This document shows, in pieces, positions 37,017 through 45,893 of a DNA stretch of 64,000 nucleotides. The DNA lies in assembly GCF_014650115.1 (NCBI RefSeq), contig NZ_BMUI01000013.1, positions 62,001 through 126,000 of the forward strand, given 5' to 3'. The stretch's first letter is position 1; every line of letters starts with the position of its first letter. Below the pieces are notes generated by a model. That model was given only the letters and a program-made list of their open reading frames with translations. It was not told where the DNA came from and made no database searches. The translations under genes were made by a program, and so were the position numbers. This DNA is from Streptomyces olivaceoviridis (GTDB lineage Bacteria > Actinomycetota > Actinomycetes > Streptomycetales > Streptomycetaceae).

Positions 37017-37053
37017 CGTCGTTCGGGCGGGACTTGAAACGGCCCGAACGACG
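37017..37053 (+). terminator. Strong hairpin terminator
   Basis: CGTCGTTCGGGC (37017-37028) and GCCCGAACGACG (37042-37053) make a perfect 12-bp stem with a 13-nt loop, 43 nt past the two-gene clpP-like operon. Confidence 0.75.
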
Positions 37054-37329
37054 TACCGCCGACCGGTGTACATCCAGATCGTTTTCCGGGCCCGCCGAGT
37101 TGCGCCAAGCGCCACGACATGAGCCGCCGGGAGGCGCTTCGCCCCAGGTCGGCGGCTACGTCCGGGATCTGACGGACGCTCGAACAGAGCAGTGTCCACC
37201 CGAACGGGTGAGTGGTGAGTAACGCCACAAATCCCCGATTGCGTTGGGATTTTCCGACAGTTGTGAGCCAAGATCCGTGTCTGACGACAAGCCCCCGCCA
37301 CCGCGGCGGGGCGATCCGGGCGGACGCCG

Positions 37330-37540
37330 AGTCCTGCCGCCGCCCGGATGACCGGTCGACGGAGTGGATCGGCAGGAGTGGAGGACCCGAGCAAGACGGG
37401 TCGCCGGAACAGATGTTCGTCCGTACGACACGGACGGTCGTCGGCTCCGGGCAACCCTTGGGGTGAAGCCGTGGCAACGCGGCCGGGCAACTTCGCCAGC
37501 CCGAATCCGACAGGTCATCCTTCACAGGCGGCTGACGAAG
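37330..37540 (+). ncRNA. c-di-AMP riboswitch (ydaO/yuaA type)
   Basis: The leader of the NlpC/P60 gene carries the ydaO core in order: GGAGTGGAGGACCC (about 37374), CCTTGGGGTGAAGCCG (about 37457), CCCGAATCCGACAGGTCATCC (split here as CCCGAATCCGACAG then TCATCC, about 37500-37520) and CAGGCGG. In Streptomyces this class senses c-di-AMP and turns off cell-wall hydrolases. The aptamer ends about 15 nt before the ATG, so it could mask the ribosome site (GAAGGG) or act by termination. The 5' limit is approximate; the roughly 275 nt before it show no gene. Confidence 0.8.
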
Positions 37541-37548
37541 GGTTGCGC

Positions 37549-38022
37549 ATGACTGCGCTCAATCGTGTCCCGTCGCTGATGGCCCGGGCCGGCACGGCCT
37601 CGGCTCTGACCCTCGCCGCCGTGGGCGGCTCGATCGCGGTGCCCGGTCTCGCCACCGACGCCTCCGCCGCGACCATGGCGACGAAGGCGCTCAAGGTCGC
37701 GGCCTCGAAGAAGGGTGCCCCCTACGCGTGGGGAGCCACCGGGCCGCGCCGGTTCGACTGCTCGGGGCTGACGCTCTACTCGTACAAGAAGGTCGGCAAG
37801 AAGCTGCCGCGCACCGCCGCCCAGCAGTACAACAAGACGCACCACATCTCCTCCAGGAGCCGCAAGGCGGGCGACCTGGTCTTCTTCCACTCAGGTTCGT
37901 ACGTCTACCACGTCGGCATCTACGCCGGTCACGGCAAGATCTGGCACGCCCCGAAGACCGGGGACGTGGTGAAGCTGGAGAGGATCTGGACGAGGAGCGT
38001 CTGGTACGGCCGGGTCAGCTGA
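37549..38022 (+). CDS. Secreted NlpC/P60 peptidoglycan hydrolase
   Basis: A 157-residue exported endopeptidase. It has a signal peptide (NRVPSLMARAG... hydrophobic core ... DASAA) and then the papain-like NlpC/P60 fold with catalytic Cys in RFDCSGLTLYSYKKVG, His in YVYHVGIYAGHG and the third polar residue in KIWHAPKTGD. It cuts peptide stems of peptidoglycan outside the membrane. It has no SH3, LysM or coiled-coil targeting domain, so it is a minimal form. The ATG has GAAGGG upstream, and control by the preceding c-di-AMP riboswitch is likely. Confidence 0.92.
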   Translation: MTALNRVPSLMARAGTASALTLAAVGGSIAVPGLATDASAATMATKALKVAASKKGAPYAWGATGPRRFDCSGLTLYSYKKVGKKLPRTAAQQYNKTHHISSRSRKAGDLVFFHSGSYVYHVGIYAGHGKIWHAPKTGDVVKLERIWTRSVWYGRVS

Positions 38023-38037
38023 CCCGCCCCCGGGCCA

Positions 38038-38065
38038 GGAGCGGCTCCAGCAGCAGGGCCGCTCC
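38038..38065 (+). terminator. Hairpin after the NlpC/P60 gene
   Basis: GGAGCGGC and GCCGCTCC form a perfect 8-bp stem with a 12-nt loop, 16 nt past the stop. A second palindrome, CGGGTCAGCTGACCCG (38011-38026), spans the stop codon itself. Confidence 0.6.
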
Positions 38066-38239
38066 CAGCGCCGCTCCGACGCCCGCCCGCGACCCTTCGC
38101 GGGCGGTCCGGGGCCGACACGGACGGGCGGTCCCGGACCGCGCCTCCCTCCGGCGTCCGAGCGTGCCCCCGAAGCGCCCTCGGGACGCGAAGCCCGAACT
38201 GGAGCGGGCCCGGCACGAACGGGCCTGGCCGACCGGGCT

Positions 38240-38625
38240 CACCCGGACGTGACGGCTCGGCACCTTCCCGGCCGCCGTCGGCATCTGCTGCCGCCCGCGC
38301 TGAGCGCGGTCCGCCGGGCGCATCCCGGTGTACGCGTCTCGCCCATGGACTACGACCGGCCGGCCCGGGGCACCGCGGTGGCGGCCGGGCCGGGGCCGAC
38401 CCAGGTGCAGGAACCGGTCCTGGTGACCGCCCGCCCCGGGGCACGCGTTCGCCGAACCTCGTCCCGGCTTCCGCCTGGTGGAGCTCTCCGGGCAGCCGCT
38501 GATCAGTGTGGCGCCGTACCCTCCGACCCGGCGGGAGATCGGGGCCCCGCTCGCCGAGGCGGGGGCCACACCGGCGCCGCTGGTGCCGGCGGTGTCCGCC
38601 GGCTGCCCCGCGCCCAGCCACCGTA
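38240..38625 (+). pseudogene. Decayed LysR-type regulator fragment
   Basis: Pieces of a LysR effector domain are readable across shifted frames: LGTFPAAV-like then LLPPALSAVRRAHPGVRVS, EPVLVTAR, and FRLVELSGQPLISVAPYPPTRREI...PLVPAVSAG. There is no DNA-binding domain and no single open frame, so the gene is dead. Confidence 0.5.
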
Positions 38626-38690
38626 GCGCGCCGGGTGCACCGCTCGCCCCCTCCGAGCCCATCTGACAACGCCTCCGCCCTGCCCGGGGG

Positions 38691-39146
38691 CTACGGCTCC
38701 TGCTGGCCCGCCGGTACCGGCGCCGTCGGGAGCGTCCAGGGGAGTTCGATGGAGACCGTCTTGCCGCCCTCCCGCGTGGGGCGGATGCGGAGTCTGCCGC
38801 CGCACTCGGCGGTGAGCCAGCGGATGATGACCATGCCGCGGCCGTTGTCCTGCTGGACGGCGGCGGGCAGTCTCTTCGGGAAGCGGGGATGGCTGTCCGT
38901 GACGCCGATGCGCAGGTGTTCGTCATGGTGCAGCGCGATGTCGACCGTGAAGGTGGGTGACTGGCCGAAGGTGTGCTGTACGGCGTTCGTGGCGAGTTCG
39001 GAGACGATGAGCCGCACGGTGTCGGCGACGTCGGTGTCGGACGGCAGGCCCCACTCCGCCAGGGTGCCCACGACGTAGGAGCGGGCGGCCGAGACCGAGG
39101 CCGGATCGCTCGGCAGAGTGACGGATGCTTCCAGGTGGTCTGCCAT
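38691..39146 (-). CDS. Anti-sigma/WhiJ-type ATP-binding protein (HATPase_c_2)
   Basis: A 151-residue RsbW-like ATP-binding protein: SVSAARSYVVGTLAEWGL, the N-box VRLIVSELATNAVQHT, GVTDSHPRFP, and the G-box NGRGMVIIRWLTAECGG. Such single-domain kinases/anti-sigma-like proteins abound in Streptomyces, often beside an XRE/DUF397 pair as here. It is divergent from the XRE gene (212 nt between them), matching the AbaA/WhiJ-type regulatory loci that influence development and antibiotic synthesis. Its target protein cannot be told from sequence. Confidence 0.85.
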   Translation of the reverse strand: MADHLEASVTLPSDPASVSAARSYVVGTLAEWGLPSDTDVADTVRLIVSELATNAVQHTFGQSPTFTVDIALHHDEHLRIGVTDSHPRFPKRLPAAVQQDNGRGMVIIRWLTAECGGRLRIRPTREGGKTVSIELPWTLPTAPVPAGQQEP

Positions 39147-39358
39147 GGCGACGTCGTCCCTTTCCCACGGGGCCGTGGTCCGACATGTGGCGGAGGGTTC
39201 GAGTACGGTCCCGGACTGGTGCTTGTTCGCCAGACTGCCACCAACGGGCGGTCACGGGGAGCGATCCACCAGGATATGCATATATCTGTCGCTCGAAGCG
39301 GTGAACTCTGCGACGCGAAACCGTATGTGGGCGGCCCGGAAGGAGTAAGGAGGAGCCC

Positions 39359-40219
39359 ATGCAGAACGGTCCGGCAGTGCGCCGCCGCAAACTGGGCGCC
39401 GAACTGCGCATGCTGCGTACCGGTGCGGGGCTCACGAGCGGTGAGGCCGCCCGGCTGGTCGGCTGGCACCAGTCGAAGGTGAGCCGCATCGAGACCGGCG
39501 CCAGCGGTGTGAAACCGGCCGACCTGCGGTTACTGCTCGACGCCTATCAGGTGCGGGACGCGCATCTGCGCGAGTTGCTGCTGATGCTGGCGGGGTCGGA
39601 GGACGCGGGCGGCCGGCACGGCTGGTGGCACGCCTACCGCGGGGTGCTGCCGCCCACCTACCGCGACTTCATCAGCCTGGAGTCGCAGGCGAGCGCGATG
39701 CGCACCCTGGAGACGACCGTGGTGCCGGGGCTGCTCCAGACGCCGGAGTACGCCCGCGCGGTGACCCGGGCCGCCGTGAAGGACCTGGACGAGGACCGCC
39801 TGGACACCCTGGTGGAGGTGCGTCTGGCGCGGCAGGACGTGCTGCGTTCCGATCCGCCGCTGGTGCTGAGCGCCGTACTGGACGAGGCGGTGCTGCGCCG
39901 GGAGGTCGGCGGTCCGAAGGTGATGGCCCGGCAACTGGAACGGCTGATGGAGGCGGCCCGGCTGCCGCAGGTACGGCTCCAGGTGCTGCCGTTCGCGGCG
40001 GGGGCGCATGTCGGACTCACCGGGCCTTTCGTTATCTTCTCCTTTCCGAGCACTTCTGATCTGGACGTGGTTGTTCTCGACCAGTTGACGAGTAGCCTCT
40101 ACCTGGAGCGGAAAGAAGACCTCATGGCCTACTCCGAGGCCTTCAACACCCTTCAGTTCCACGCCCTTTCCCCCGAGGAATCGTTGGACTACATCGCCGG
40201 GATAGGTGACGGCGCGTAA
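39359..40219 (+). CDS. WhiJ-like XRE regulator (HTH + DUF5753)
   Basis: A 286-residue protein with an N-terminal helix-turn-helix (LGAELRMLRTGAGLTSGEAARLVGW, KVSRIETGASG). It is followed by the DUF5753 ligand domain (GWWHAYRGVLPPTYRDFISLE, TVVPGLLQTPEYARAV, PFVIFSFPSTSDLDVVVLDQ). This is the large Streptomyces WhiJ-like family, which usually acts with a small DUF397 partner encoded next to it. The ATG has AAGGAGGAG upstream, and the DUF397 gene follows after 9 nt. Confidence 0.92.
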   Translation: MQNGPAVRRRKLGAELRMLRTGAGLTSGEAARLVGWHQSKVSRIETGASGVKPADLRLLLDAYQVRDAHLRELLLMLAGSEDAGGRHGWWHAYRGVLPPTYRDFISLESQASAMRTLETTVVPGLLQTPEYARAVTRAAVKDLDEDRLDTLVEVRLARQDVLRSDPPLVLSAVLDEAVLRREVGGPKVMARQLERLMEAARLPQVRLQVLPFAAGAHVGLTGPFVIFSFPSTSDLDVVVLDQLTSSLYLERKEDLMAYSEAFNTLQFHALSPEESLDYIAGIGDGA

Positions 40220-40228
40220 GGAGGCACC

Positions 40229-40450
40229 ATGTCAGCTCTGCCTCGGAACGTCCCTGCCAGTACCGACCTGCACGCCGTGCGCTGGCTGCGCAGCAGCTAC
40301 AGCACGGGCGCGAACAACTGCGTGGAGACGGCCCGGCCGCGCTCCGGCCCCGCGGCCGGACTGCTCGCCGTGCGCGACTCGAAGAACCCCGCCGGACCCG
40401 CGCTGCTCTTCTCCGCCGGCAGCTGGGCGGAGTTCGTCACCACACTCTGA
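40229..40450 (+). CDS. DUF397 partner protein
   Basis: A 73-residue DUF397 protein: RWLRSSYSTGANNCVETA (the signature with NNCVEV-type core), VRDSKNPAGPALLFSAGSWAEF. It is the small partner that is thought to relieve or modify DNA binding by the neighbouring XRE regulator. It begins 9 nt after that gene with GTAAGGAGG as ribosome site. Confidence 0.93.
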   Translation: MSALPRNVPASTDLHAVRWLRSSYSTGANNCVETARPRSGPAAGLLAVRDSKNPAGPALLFSAGSWAEFVTTL

Positions 40451-40527
40451 TCAGAGGTCGCCTTCCCCTGACCAGACCCCCTCACCCGTTCATCACCCTC
40501 GTGCGACACACGACCGTGTACGCCGAC

Positions 40528-41655
40528 TCATGGTCGCGTTTCGCCGATGACTCGTACAGCGCGTTCGATCTCCGCCCCGGAGAGGTCCGCCCGGGCGGTC
40601 AGCCTCAGCCGTGAGATGCCGTCGGGCACGGAGGGAGGACGGAAACAGCCCACGGCCAGGCCTGCCGTACGGCAGTCGGCCGCCCAGCGCACCGCCCGCT
40701 CCGGGGACGGAGCCCGCACGGAGACCACCGCGGCGTCCGGACGCACCGCTTCCAGACCCGAGGCGGTCAGCCGTGCGTACAGTTCCGCGGCCACCTCACG
40801 GGCCCGCGCCGCCCGTTCGGGTGCACGCTCCAGCAGCCGCAGCGCGGCCAGCGCGGCACCGGCCGCCGCCGGCGCCAGGCCGGTGTCGAAGATGAACGTC
40901 CGTGCCGCGTTGACCAGGTGGTCGATCACCCGGGCCGGGCCGAGCACCACCCCGCCCTGGCTGCCCAGCGACTTGGACAGGGTGGCCGTGACGACCACGT
41001 CCTCGGCGCCCGCGAGCCCGGCCGCGTACGGCGCGCCCCGGCCGCCGTCGCCCAGCACGCCGAGCCCGTGCGCGTCGTCCACCACCAGTCCCGCGCCGTG
41101 CTCCCGGCACGCCTCGGCCAGCGCCGTCAGCGGTGCGCGGTCCCCGTCGACGGAGAACACCGTGTCGGAGACGACGATCGCGGCTCCCGTGTGCGCGGCC
41201 AGGACCTTGCGCACGGCCTCCGGATCGGCGTGCCCGACGACCTGTGTCCCGCCCCGGGCGAGCCGGCAGCCGTCGATGAGGGAGGCGTGGTTGCCCGCGT
41301 CGGACACGATCAGCGAGCCGTGCGGGCCGAGCGCGGTGACCGCGGCGAGGTTGGCGGCGTACCCGGAGGAGAACACCAGGGCCGCCTCGAACCCGCAGAA
41401 CGCGGCCAGCGCCCGCTCCAGTTCGGTGTGCAGGGCGGTGGTGCCGGTGACCAGCCGGGAGCCGGTGGAGCCGCCGCCCCAGGTCCGGGCGGCCTCGGCC
41501 GCTCCCTCGACGACCTCCGGATGGCGGGTCAGACCCAGGTAGTCGTTGCTCGCCAGATCCAGCAGCGGCGTGTCGGCGGGACGGGGACGCAGGGTGCGGA
41601 CGAGTCCGGCGCGGCGGCGCGTCCGGGCCTCCTCGTCGATCCAGCCGAACGCCAT
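40528..41655 (-). CDS. bioF: 8-amino-7-oxononanoate synthase
   Basis: This PLP enzyme condenses pimeloyl-ACP/CoA with L-alanine, the first step of biotin ring assembly. The 375-residue product shows LDLASNDYLGL, GGGSTGSRLVTGT, FSSGYAANLAAV, DDAHGLGVLG and the PLP lysine in ATLSKSLGSQGG (about 227). The ATG has GGAGG 4 nt upstream. It is divergent from bioB-bioA-bioD with 147 nt between, so both sides of the pathway can share one operator. No bioC/bioH-type pimelate genes are in the window. Confidence 0.96.
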   Translation of the reverse strand: MAFGWIDEEARTRRRAGLVRTLRPRPADTPLLDLASNDYLGLTRHPEVVEGAAEAARTWGGGSTGSRLVTGTTALHTELERALAAFCGFEAALVFSSGYAANLAAVTALGPHGSLIVSDAGNHASLIDGCRLARGGTQVVGHADPEAVRKVLAAHTGAAIVVSDTVFSVDGDRAPLTALAEACREHGAGLVVDDAHGLGVLGDGGRGAPYAAGLAGAEDVVVTATLSKSLGSQGGVVLGPARVIDHLVNAARTFIFDTGLAPAAAGAALAALRLLERAPERAARAREVAAELYARLTASGLEAVRPDAAVVSVRAPSPERAVRWAADCRTAGLAVGCFRPPSVPDGISRLRLTARADLSGAEIERAVRVIGETRP

Positions 41656-41716
41656 GGATCCTCCGGTGCTTTTGTAGGTAGCGGACAGACCCTAGCGGTA
41701 CGACCAGCCGCCCAGG

Positions 41717-41734
41717 GTGTGGCAATACCCACAC
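41717..41734. promoter_or_regulatory. Inverted repeat between bioF and bioB
   Basis: GTGTGG-n6-CCACAC lies centrally in the 147-nt divergent biotin promoter region, an obvious place for a biotin-responsive operator. It does not match a BirA or BioQ consensus that I know, so identity of the binder is open. Confidence 0.4.
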
Positions 41735-41802
41735 GGTGAACCTGCTCCGTTGTGTGAAGTCTCCTTGGCCCGGGGCGGTCCCGTAGGACAGGATCAGGCC
41801 TC

Positions 41803-42954
41803 ATGGACCTGCTGAACACGCTGGTGGACAAGGGGCTTCGGCGCGAGCTGCCGACCCGTGAGGAAGCGCTCGCCGTGCTGGGCACCTCCGATGACGACCT
41901 GCTCGACGTGGTGGCCGCGGCCGGCAAGGTGCGCCGGCAGTGGTTCGGGCGCCGGGTGAAACTCAACTATCTGGTGAACCTCAAGTCGGGCCTGTGCCCG
42001 GAGGACTGCTCGTACTGCTCCCAGCGGCTCGGTTCCAAGGCCGACATCCTGAAGTACACCTGGCTCAAGCCGGACGAGGCCTCGCAGGCCGCCGCGGCGG
42101 GCCTCGCGGGCGGCGCCAAGCGGGTCTGCCTGGTGGCCAGCGGACGCGGCCCGACGGACCGGGACGTGGACCGGGTCTCGGACACCATCAAGGCCATCAA
42201 GGAGCAGAACGAGGGCGTCGAGGTGTGCGCCTGCCTGGGCCTGCTCTCCGACGGCCAGGCCGAACGGCTGCGCGAGGCCGGTGCGGACGCGTACAACCAC
42301 AACCTCAACACCTCGGAGTCCACGTACGGGGACATCACCACCACCCACACGTACGCCGATCGGGTGGACACGGTGCAGAAGGCGCACGCGGCCGGTCTGT
42401 CCGCCTGCTCGGGCCTGATCGCGGGCATGGGCGAGAGCGACGAGGACCTGGTCGACGTGGTGTTCTCGCTGCGTGAGCTGGACCCGGACTCGGTCCCGGT
42501 GAACTTCCTGATCCCGTTCGAGGGCACCCCGCTGGCCAAGGAGTGGAACCTCACCCCGCAGCGCTGCCTGCGGATCCTCGCGATGGTCCGGTTCGTCTGC
42601 CCGGACGTGGAGGTCCGGATCGCGGGCGGCCGTGAGGTCCACCTGCGCACGATGCAGCCGCTGGCACTGCACCTGGCCAACTCCATCTTCCTCGGCGACT
42701 ACCTGACCAGCGAGGGCCAGGCCGGCAAGGCCGACCTGGAGATGATCGCGGACGCCGGGTTCGAGGTGGAGGGCGCCGACCAGGTGACGCTGCCGGAGCA
42801 CCGGTCGCAGATCGGGGGCTGCGGGGACACCGGGGGCTGCCACGAGGGCGGCGGTGTCCGCGGGTCGGCGCCGGCGGTGGCGGGCGAGCCGCGGACCGAC
42901 CTGGTCGCGGTCCGCCGCCGGGGCGCCGGGACGGACCTCGCGCCCAATGCCTGA
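41803..42954 (+). CDS. bioB: Biotin synthase
   Basis: A radical SAM enzyme that inserts sulfur into dethiobiotin. The 383-residue protein has the cluster motif CPEDCSYC (Cys 65, 69, 72), preceded by NYLVNLKSGL, and the second-cluster region with NHNLNTSE, ACSGLIAGMGE and VRIAGGREVHL. A C-terminal tail of about 55 residues, including CGDTGGCHEGG, extends past the usual end as in other Streptomyces BioB. It overlaps bioA by 8 nt. Confidence 0.97.
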   Translation: MDLLNTLVDKGLRRELPTREEALAVLGTSDDDLLDVVAAAGKVRRQWFGRRVKLNYLVNLKSGLCPEDCSYCSQRLGSKADILKYTWLKPDEASQAAAAGLAGGAKRVCLVASGRGPTDRDVDRVSDTIKAIKEQNEGVEVCACLGLLSDGQAERLREAGADAYNHNLNTSESTYGDITTTHTYADRVDTVQKAHAAGLSACSGLIAGMGESDEDLVDVVFSLRELDPDSVPVNFLIPFEGTPLAKEWNLTPQRCLRILAMVRFVCPDVEVRIAGGREVHLRTMQPLALHLANSIFLGDYLTSEGQAGKADLEMIADAGFEVEGADQVTLPEHRSQIGGCGDTGGCHEGGGVRGSAPAVAGEPRTDLVAVRRRGAGTDLAPNA

Positions 42955-44227
42955 GCTCGGCGTGCCGGAGCTGCTGGAACTGGACCGGCGGCACGTGTGG
43001 CATCCGTACGGCCCGATGCCCGGGCGCGCGGAACCGCTCGTCGTGGAGGCGGCGAGCGGGGTCCGGCTGCGGCTGGCGGACGGGGCCGGCGAACTGGTCG
43101 ACGGCATGTCGTCGTGGTGGTCGGCCATCCACGGCTACCGCCACCCGGTCCTCGACGAGGCCGTGCGCGAGCAGCTCGGGCGGATGAGCCATGTCATGTT
43201 CGGCGGGCTCACGCACGAGCCCGCCGTCCGGCTCGCGAAGCTCCTTGTCGACATGTCGCCTGACGGTCTGGAGCACGTCTTCCTGGCCGACTCGGGGTCC
43301 GTGTCGGTCGAGGTCGCGGTGAAGATGTGCCTCCAATACTGGCGCTCGCTCGGCCGTCCGGGCAAGCAGCGGCTCCTGACCTGGCGCGGCGGCTACCACG
43401 GCGACACCTGGAACCCGATGTCCGTGTGCGACCCCGAGGGCGGGATGCACCAGTTGTGGACCGGCGTGCTGCCCCGCCAGGTGTTCGCGGACGCGCCGCC
43501 CGCCGGGTACGAGGAGGCGTACGCGGACCAGCTGCGGGAGCTGATCGCGCGGCACGCCGACGAGCTGGCCGCGGTGATCGTGGAGCCGGTGGTGCAGGGG
43601 GCGGGCGGGATGCGGTTCCACTCCCCCGCCTATCTGCGGGTGCTGCGCGAGGCGTGCGACGCGCACGACGTGCTGCTGGTGTTCGACGAGATCGCCACCG
43701 GCTTCGGCCGCACCGGCGCGCTGTTCGCGGCGGACCACGCGTCCGTCAGCCCGGACGTGATGTGCGTGGGCAAGGCGCTGACCGGCGGCTATCTGACGAT
43801 GGCGGCCACCCTGTGCACCTCACGGGTCGCCGACGGCATCTCGCGGGGCGAGGTGCCGGTGCTCGCCCACGGGCCGACGTTCATGGGCAACCCGCTGGCC
43901 GCGGCCGTGGCCAGCGCCTCCATCGAGCTGCTGCGGGGACAGGACTGGCTCGCGGAGGTCAAGCGGATCGAGACGGGCCTGCGGGAGGGCCTGGCGCCCG
44001 CGCTCGACGTGCCCGGGGTGCGGGACGTCCGCGTCCTCGGCGCGATCGGGGTCGTCCAGCTCGACCACGCGGTGGACATGAAGGCCGCGACCGACGCCGC
44101 CGTACGGGCGGGCGTGTGGCTGCGCCCGTTCCGCGACCTGATCTATACGATGCCGCCGTACGTCACCTCGGACGAGGACGTGGCACGGATCGCGCGTGCG
44201 GTGTGCTCCGCCGCGCGGGAGGGATGA
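42947..44227 (+). CDS. bioA: Adenosylmethionine-8-amino-7-oxononanoate aminotransferase
   Basis: A class III PLP aminotransferase that uses SAM as amino donor to make 7,8-diaminopelargonate. The 426-residue product shows HVWHPYGPM, DGMSSWWSAIHGY, FLADSGSVSVEVA, WRGGYHGDTWNPM, FDEIATGFGRTG and the PLP lysine in VGKALTGGYLTM (276). WWSAIHG and HPYGPM are typical of BioA rather than of general transaminases. It sits between bioB (8-nt overlap) and bioD (1-nt gap). Confidence 0.97.
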   Translation: MPELGVPELLELDRRHVWHPYGPMPGRAEPLVVEAASGVRLRLADGAGELVDGMSSWWSAIHGYRHPVLDEAVREQLGRMSHVMFGGLTHEPAVRLAKLLVDMSPDGLEHVFLADSGSVSVEVAVKMCLQYWRSLGRPGKQRLLTWRGGYHGDTWNPMSVCDPEGGMHQLWTGVLPRQVFADAPPAGYEEAYADQLRELIARHADELAAVIVEPVVQGAGGMRFHSPAYLRVLREACDAHDVLLVFDEIATGFGRTGALFAADHASVSPDVMCVGKALTGGYLTMAATLCTSRVADGISRGEVPVLAHGPTFMGNPLAAAVASASIELLRGQDWLAEVKRIETGLREGLAPALDVPGVRDVRVLGAIGVVQLDHAVDMKAATDAAVRAGVWLRPFRDLIYTMPPYVTSDEDVARIARAVCSAAREG

Positions 44228-44228
44228 C

Positions 44229-44945
44229 ATGCCGGTACTGGTGATCACGGGGACGGGCACGGAGATCGGCAAGACCGTCACCACCGCCGCCGTCGCCGCC
44301 GCGGCGCTCGCGGCCGGACGCTCGGTGGCCGTGCTGAAGGCCGCCCAGACGGGCGTGGGGCCGGACGAGCGTGGGGACGCCGACGAGGTCGGGCGCCTCG
44401 CCGGCCCGGTCACGACCGATGAACTCGCCCGATTTACCGAGCCGTTGGCGCCGGGTACGGCTGCCCGGCGGGCCGGGATGGCGCCGGTGCGTCCGCACGA
44501 GGTGGCCGAGCGGGCCGCCAAGCTGGCCACCGAGCACGATCTGGTGCTGGTCGAGGGAGCGGGCGGGCTGCTCGTCCGGTTCGACGCGGCCGGCGGCACG
44601 CTGGCCGACGCGGCCAGGCTGCTGGGGGCGCCGGTGCTGGTCGTCGCGCAGGCCGGGCTCGGCACGCTCAACGTGACGGAGCTGACGGCACGTGAACTAC
44701 GGCGGCGGGGCCTGGAGCCGGCCGGTGTGGTGATCGGCAGCTGGCCCGCCACGCCCGATCTCGCCACCCGCTGCAACGTCGCCGACCTGCCGGAGGTCGC
44801 CGCCGCTCCCCTGCTCGGCGCGCTGCCCGCCGGCGCCGGTGCCCTGCCCCCCGCCGAGTTCCGCACGGCGGCCCCGACCTGGCTGTCCCCCCGCCTGCAC
44901 GGCACATGGGACGCGGAGGCGTTCCGGGTGCGCGAGGCACCGTAG
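44229..44945 (+). CDS. bioD: Dethiobiotin synthetase
   Basis: The ATP-dependent carboxylase that closes the ureido ring of biotin. The 238-residue protein begins VLVITGTGTEIGKT (modified P-loop) with KAAQTG, and has LVEGAGGLLVRF and AQAGLGTLN. The ATG follows GGGAGGGATGAC. It completes a bioB-bioA-bioD operon that, with bioF, covers all steps from the pimeloyl thioester to biotin. Confidence 0.96.
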   Translation: MPVLVITGTGTEIGKTVTTAAVAAAALAAGRSVAVLKAAQTGVGPDERGDADEVGRLAGPVTTDELARFTEPLAPGTAARRAGMAPVRPHEVAERAAKLATEHDLVLVEGAGGLLVRFDAAGGTLADAARLLGAPVLVVAQAGLGTLNVTELTARELRRRGLEPAGVVIGSWPATPDLATRCNVADLPEVAAAPLLGALPAGAGALPPAEFRTAAPTWLSPRLHGTWDAEAFRVREAP

Positions 44946-45200
44946 CGGTACCGGGTCGTCGGCGGCGGTGCCCAGGTGACCCGGCCGGCTCACCGGCAGC
45001 GCCGAAGGGGTGACAGGAACGACTCAACCGCCGCCCCCCTCCCCAGCAACGGGCAGCCGTGCCGGGCGGGCTTCCCCGCGTACGGCCTGGGGTAGCCGAC
45101 CCGGTGCCCGGCCGGGCGTGCCGCAGGCTGCTCCGTGGGGGTGCGCCGGGGTGGGCCGGGGGACACTCTTCCCAGGGGCGTGCTGTCCAGGGAGGTTGCC

Positions 45201-45893
45201 ATGCGGCTGCTGTCCACCCGTTCCGGCCAGGTGGCGCGGGGTCCCGTCCACCATCCGCTGTTCGCCCGCTCCTACGCCCGGATCAGCGTCGCCGCCGAGT
45301 CCCGGCTCGGCATGGCCGCGATGCGGGAACGGCTGCTCACCGGGCTGGCCGGGCGGGTGATCGAGATCGGCGCGGGCAACGGGCTGAACTTCCGGCACTA
45401 CCCCGGCACCGTCGCGGAGGTCGTCGCGATCGAACCGGAACCCCTGCTCAGGCAGATGGCACTGGAGTCCGCGCTGCGCGCCGAGGTGCCGGTCGACGTG
45501 GTGCCGGGAGCGGCGGAGGCCCTGCCGGTCAAGAGCGAGGCGTTCGACGCGGCCGTACTGTCGCTGGTCCTGTGCAGCGTGCGGGATGTCGCGCGGACGC
45601 TCGGCGAGGTACGACGGGTGCTCCGGCCCGGCGGCGAGGTGCGGTTCTTCGAGCACGGGCGGGGCGGCGGCCGGCTGATGACGGTGACCCAGCAGGCCCT
45701 GGACCGCACCCTCTGGCCGGTGCTGAACGGCGGCTGTCATCTCTCCCGGGAGCCGGTCGCCGCGCTGCGCGCCGCGGGATTCCGCCTCGGCCCGCACCGA
45801 CGGGTACTGCTGCCGGAGAAGGGCCCCGCGCTGCCGACCTCCTACTGCGCGCTCGGCGTCGCCTGGCGGCCGGACGAGCCGGAGGCCCGCTGA
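45201..45893 (+). CDS. Class I SAM-dependent methyltransferase
   Basis: A 230-residue methyltransferase of the UbiE/Methyltransf_11 type. Motif I is VIEIGAGNGLNF, the acidic end of beta-2 is AIEPEPLL, and LPVKSEAFDAAVLSLVLCSV and RVLRPGGEVRFFEHG follow. A FEHGR-type motif and a Pro-Thr-rich tail are typical of Streptomyces members of unknown substrate. The ATG has GGGAGG 5 nt upstream. It abuts the toxin-like gene tail to tail (stop at 45893, next stop at 45894). Confidence 0.88.
   Translation: MRLLSTRSGQVARGPVHHPLFARSYARISVAAESRLGMAAMRERLLTGLAGRVIEIGAGNGLNFRHYPGTVAEVVAIEPEPLLRQMALESALRAEVPVDVVPGAAEALPVKSEAFDAAVLSLVLCSVRDVARTLGEVRRVLRPGGEVRFFEHGRGGGRLMTVTQQALDRTLWPVLNGGCHLSREPVAALRAAGFRLGPHRRVLLPEKGPALPTSYCALGVAWRPDEPEAR

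Noticed and set aside
6101..39000. Search for tRNA genes and att-site repeats at the island borders
   Set aside because: I saw no tRNA cloverleaf and no long direct repeat at both edges; a computed repeat search is needed before claiming an integrative element.
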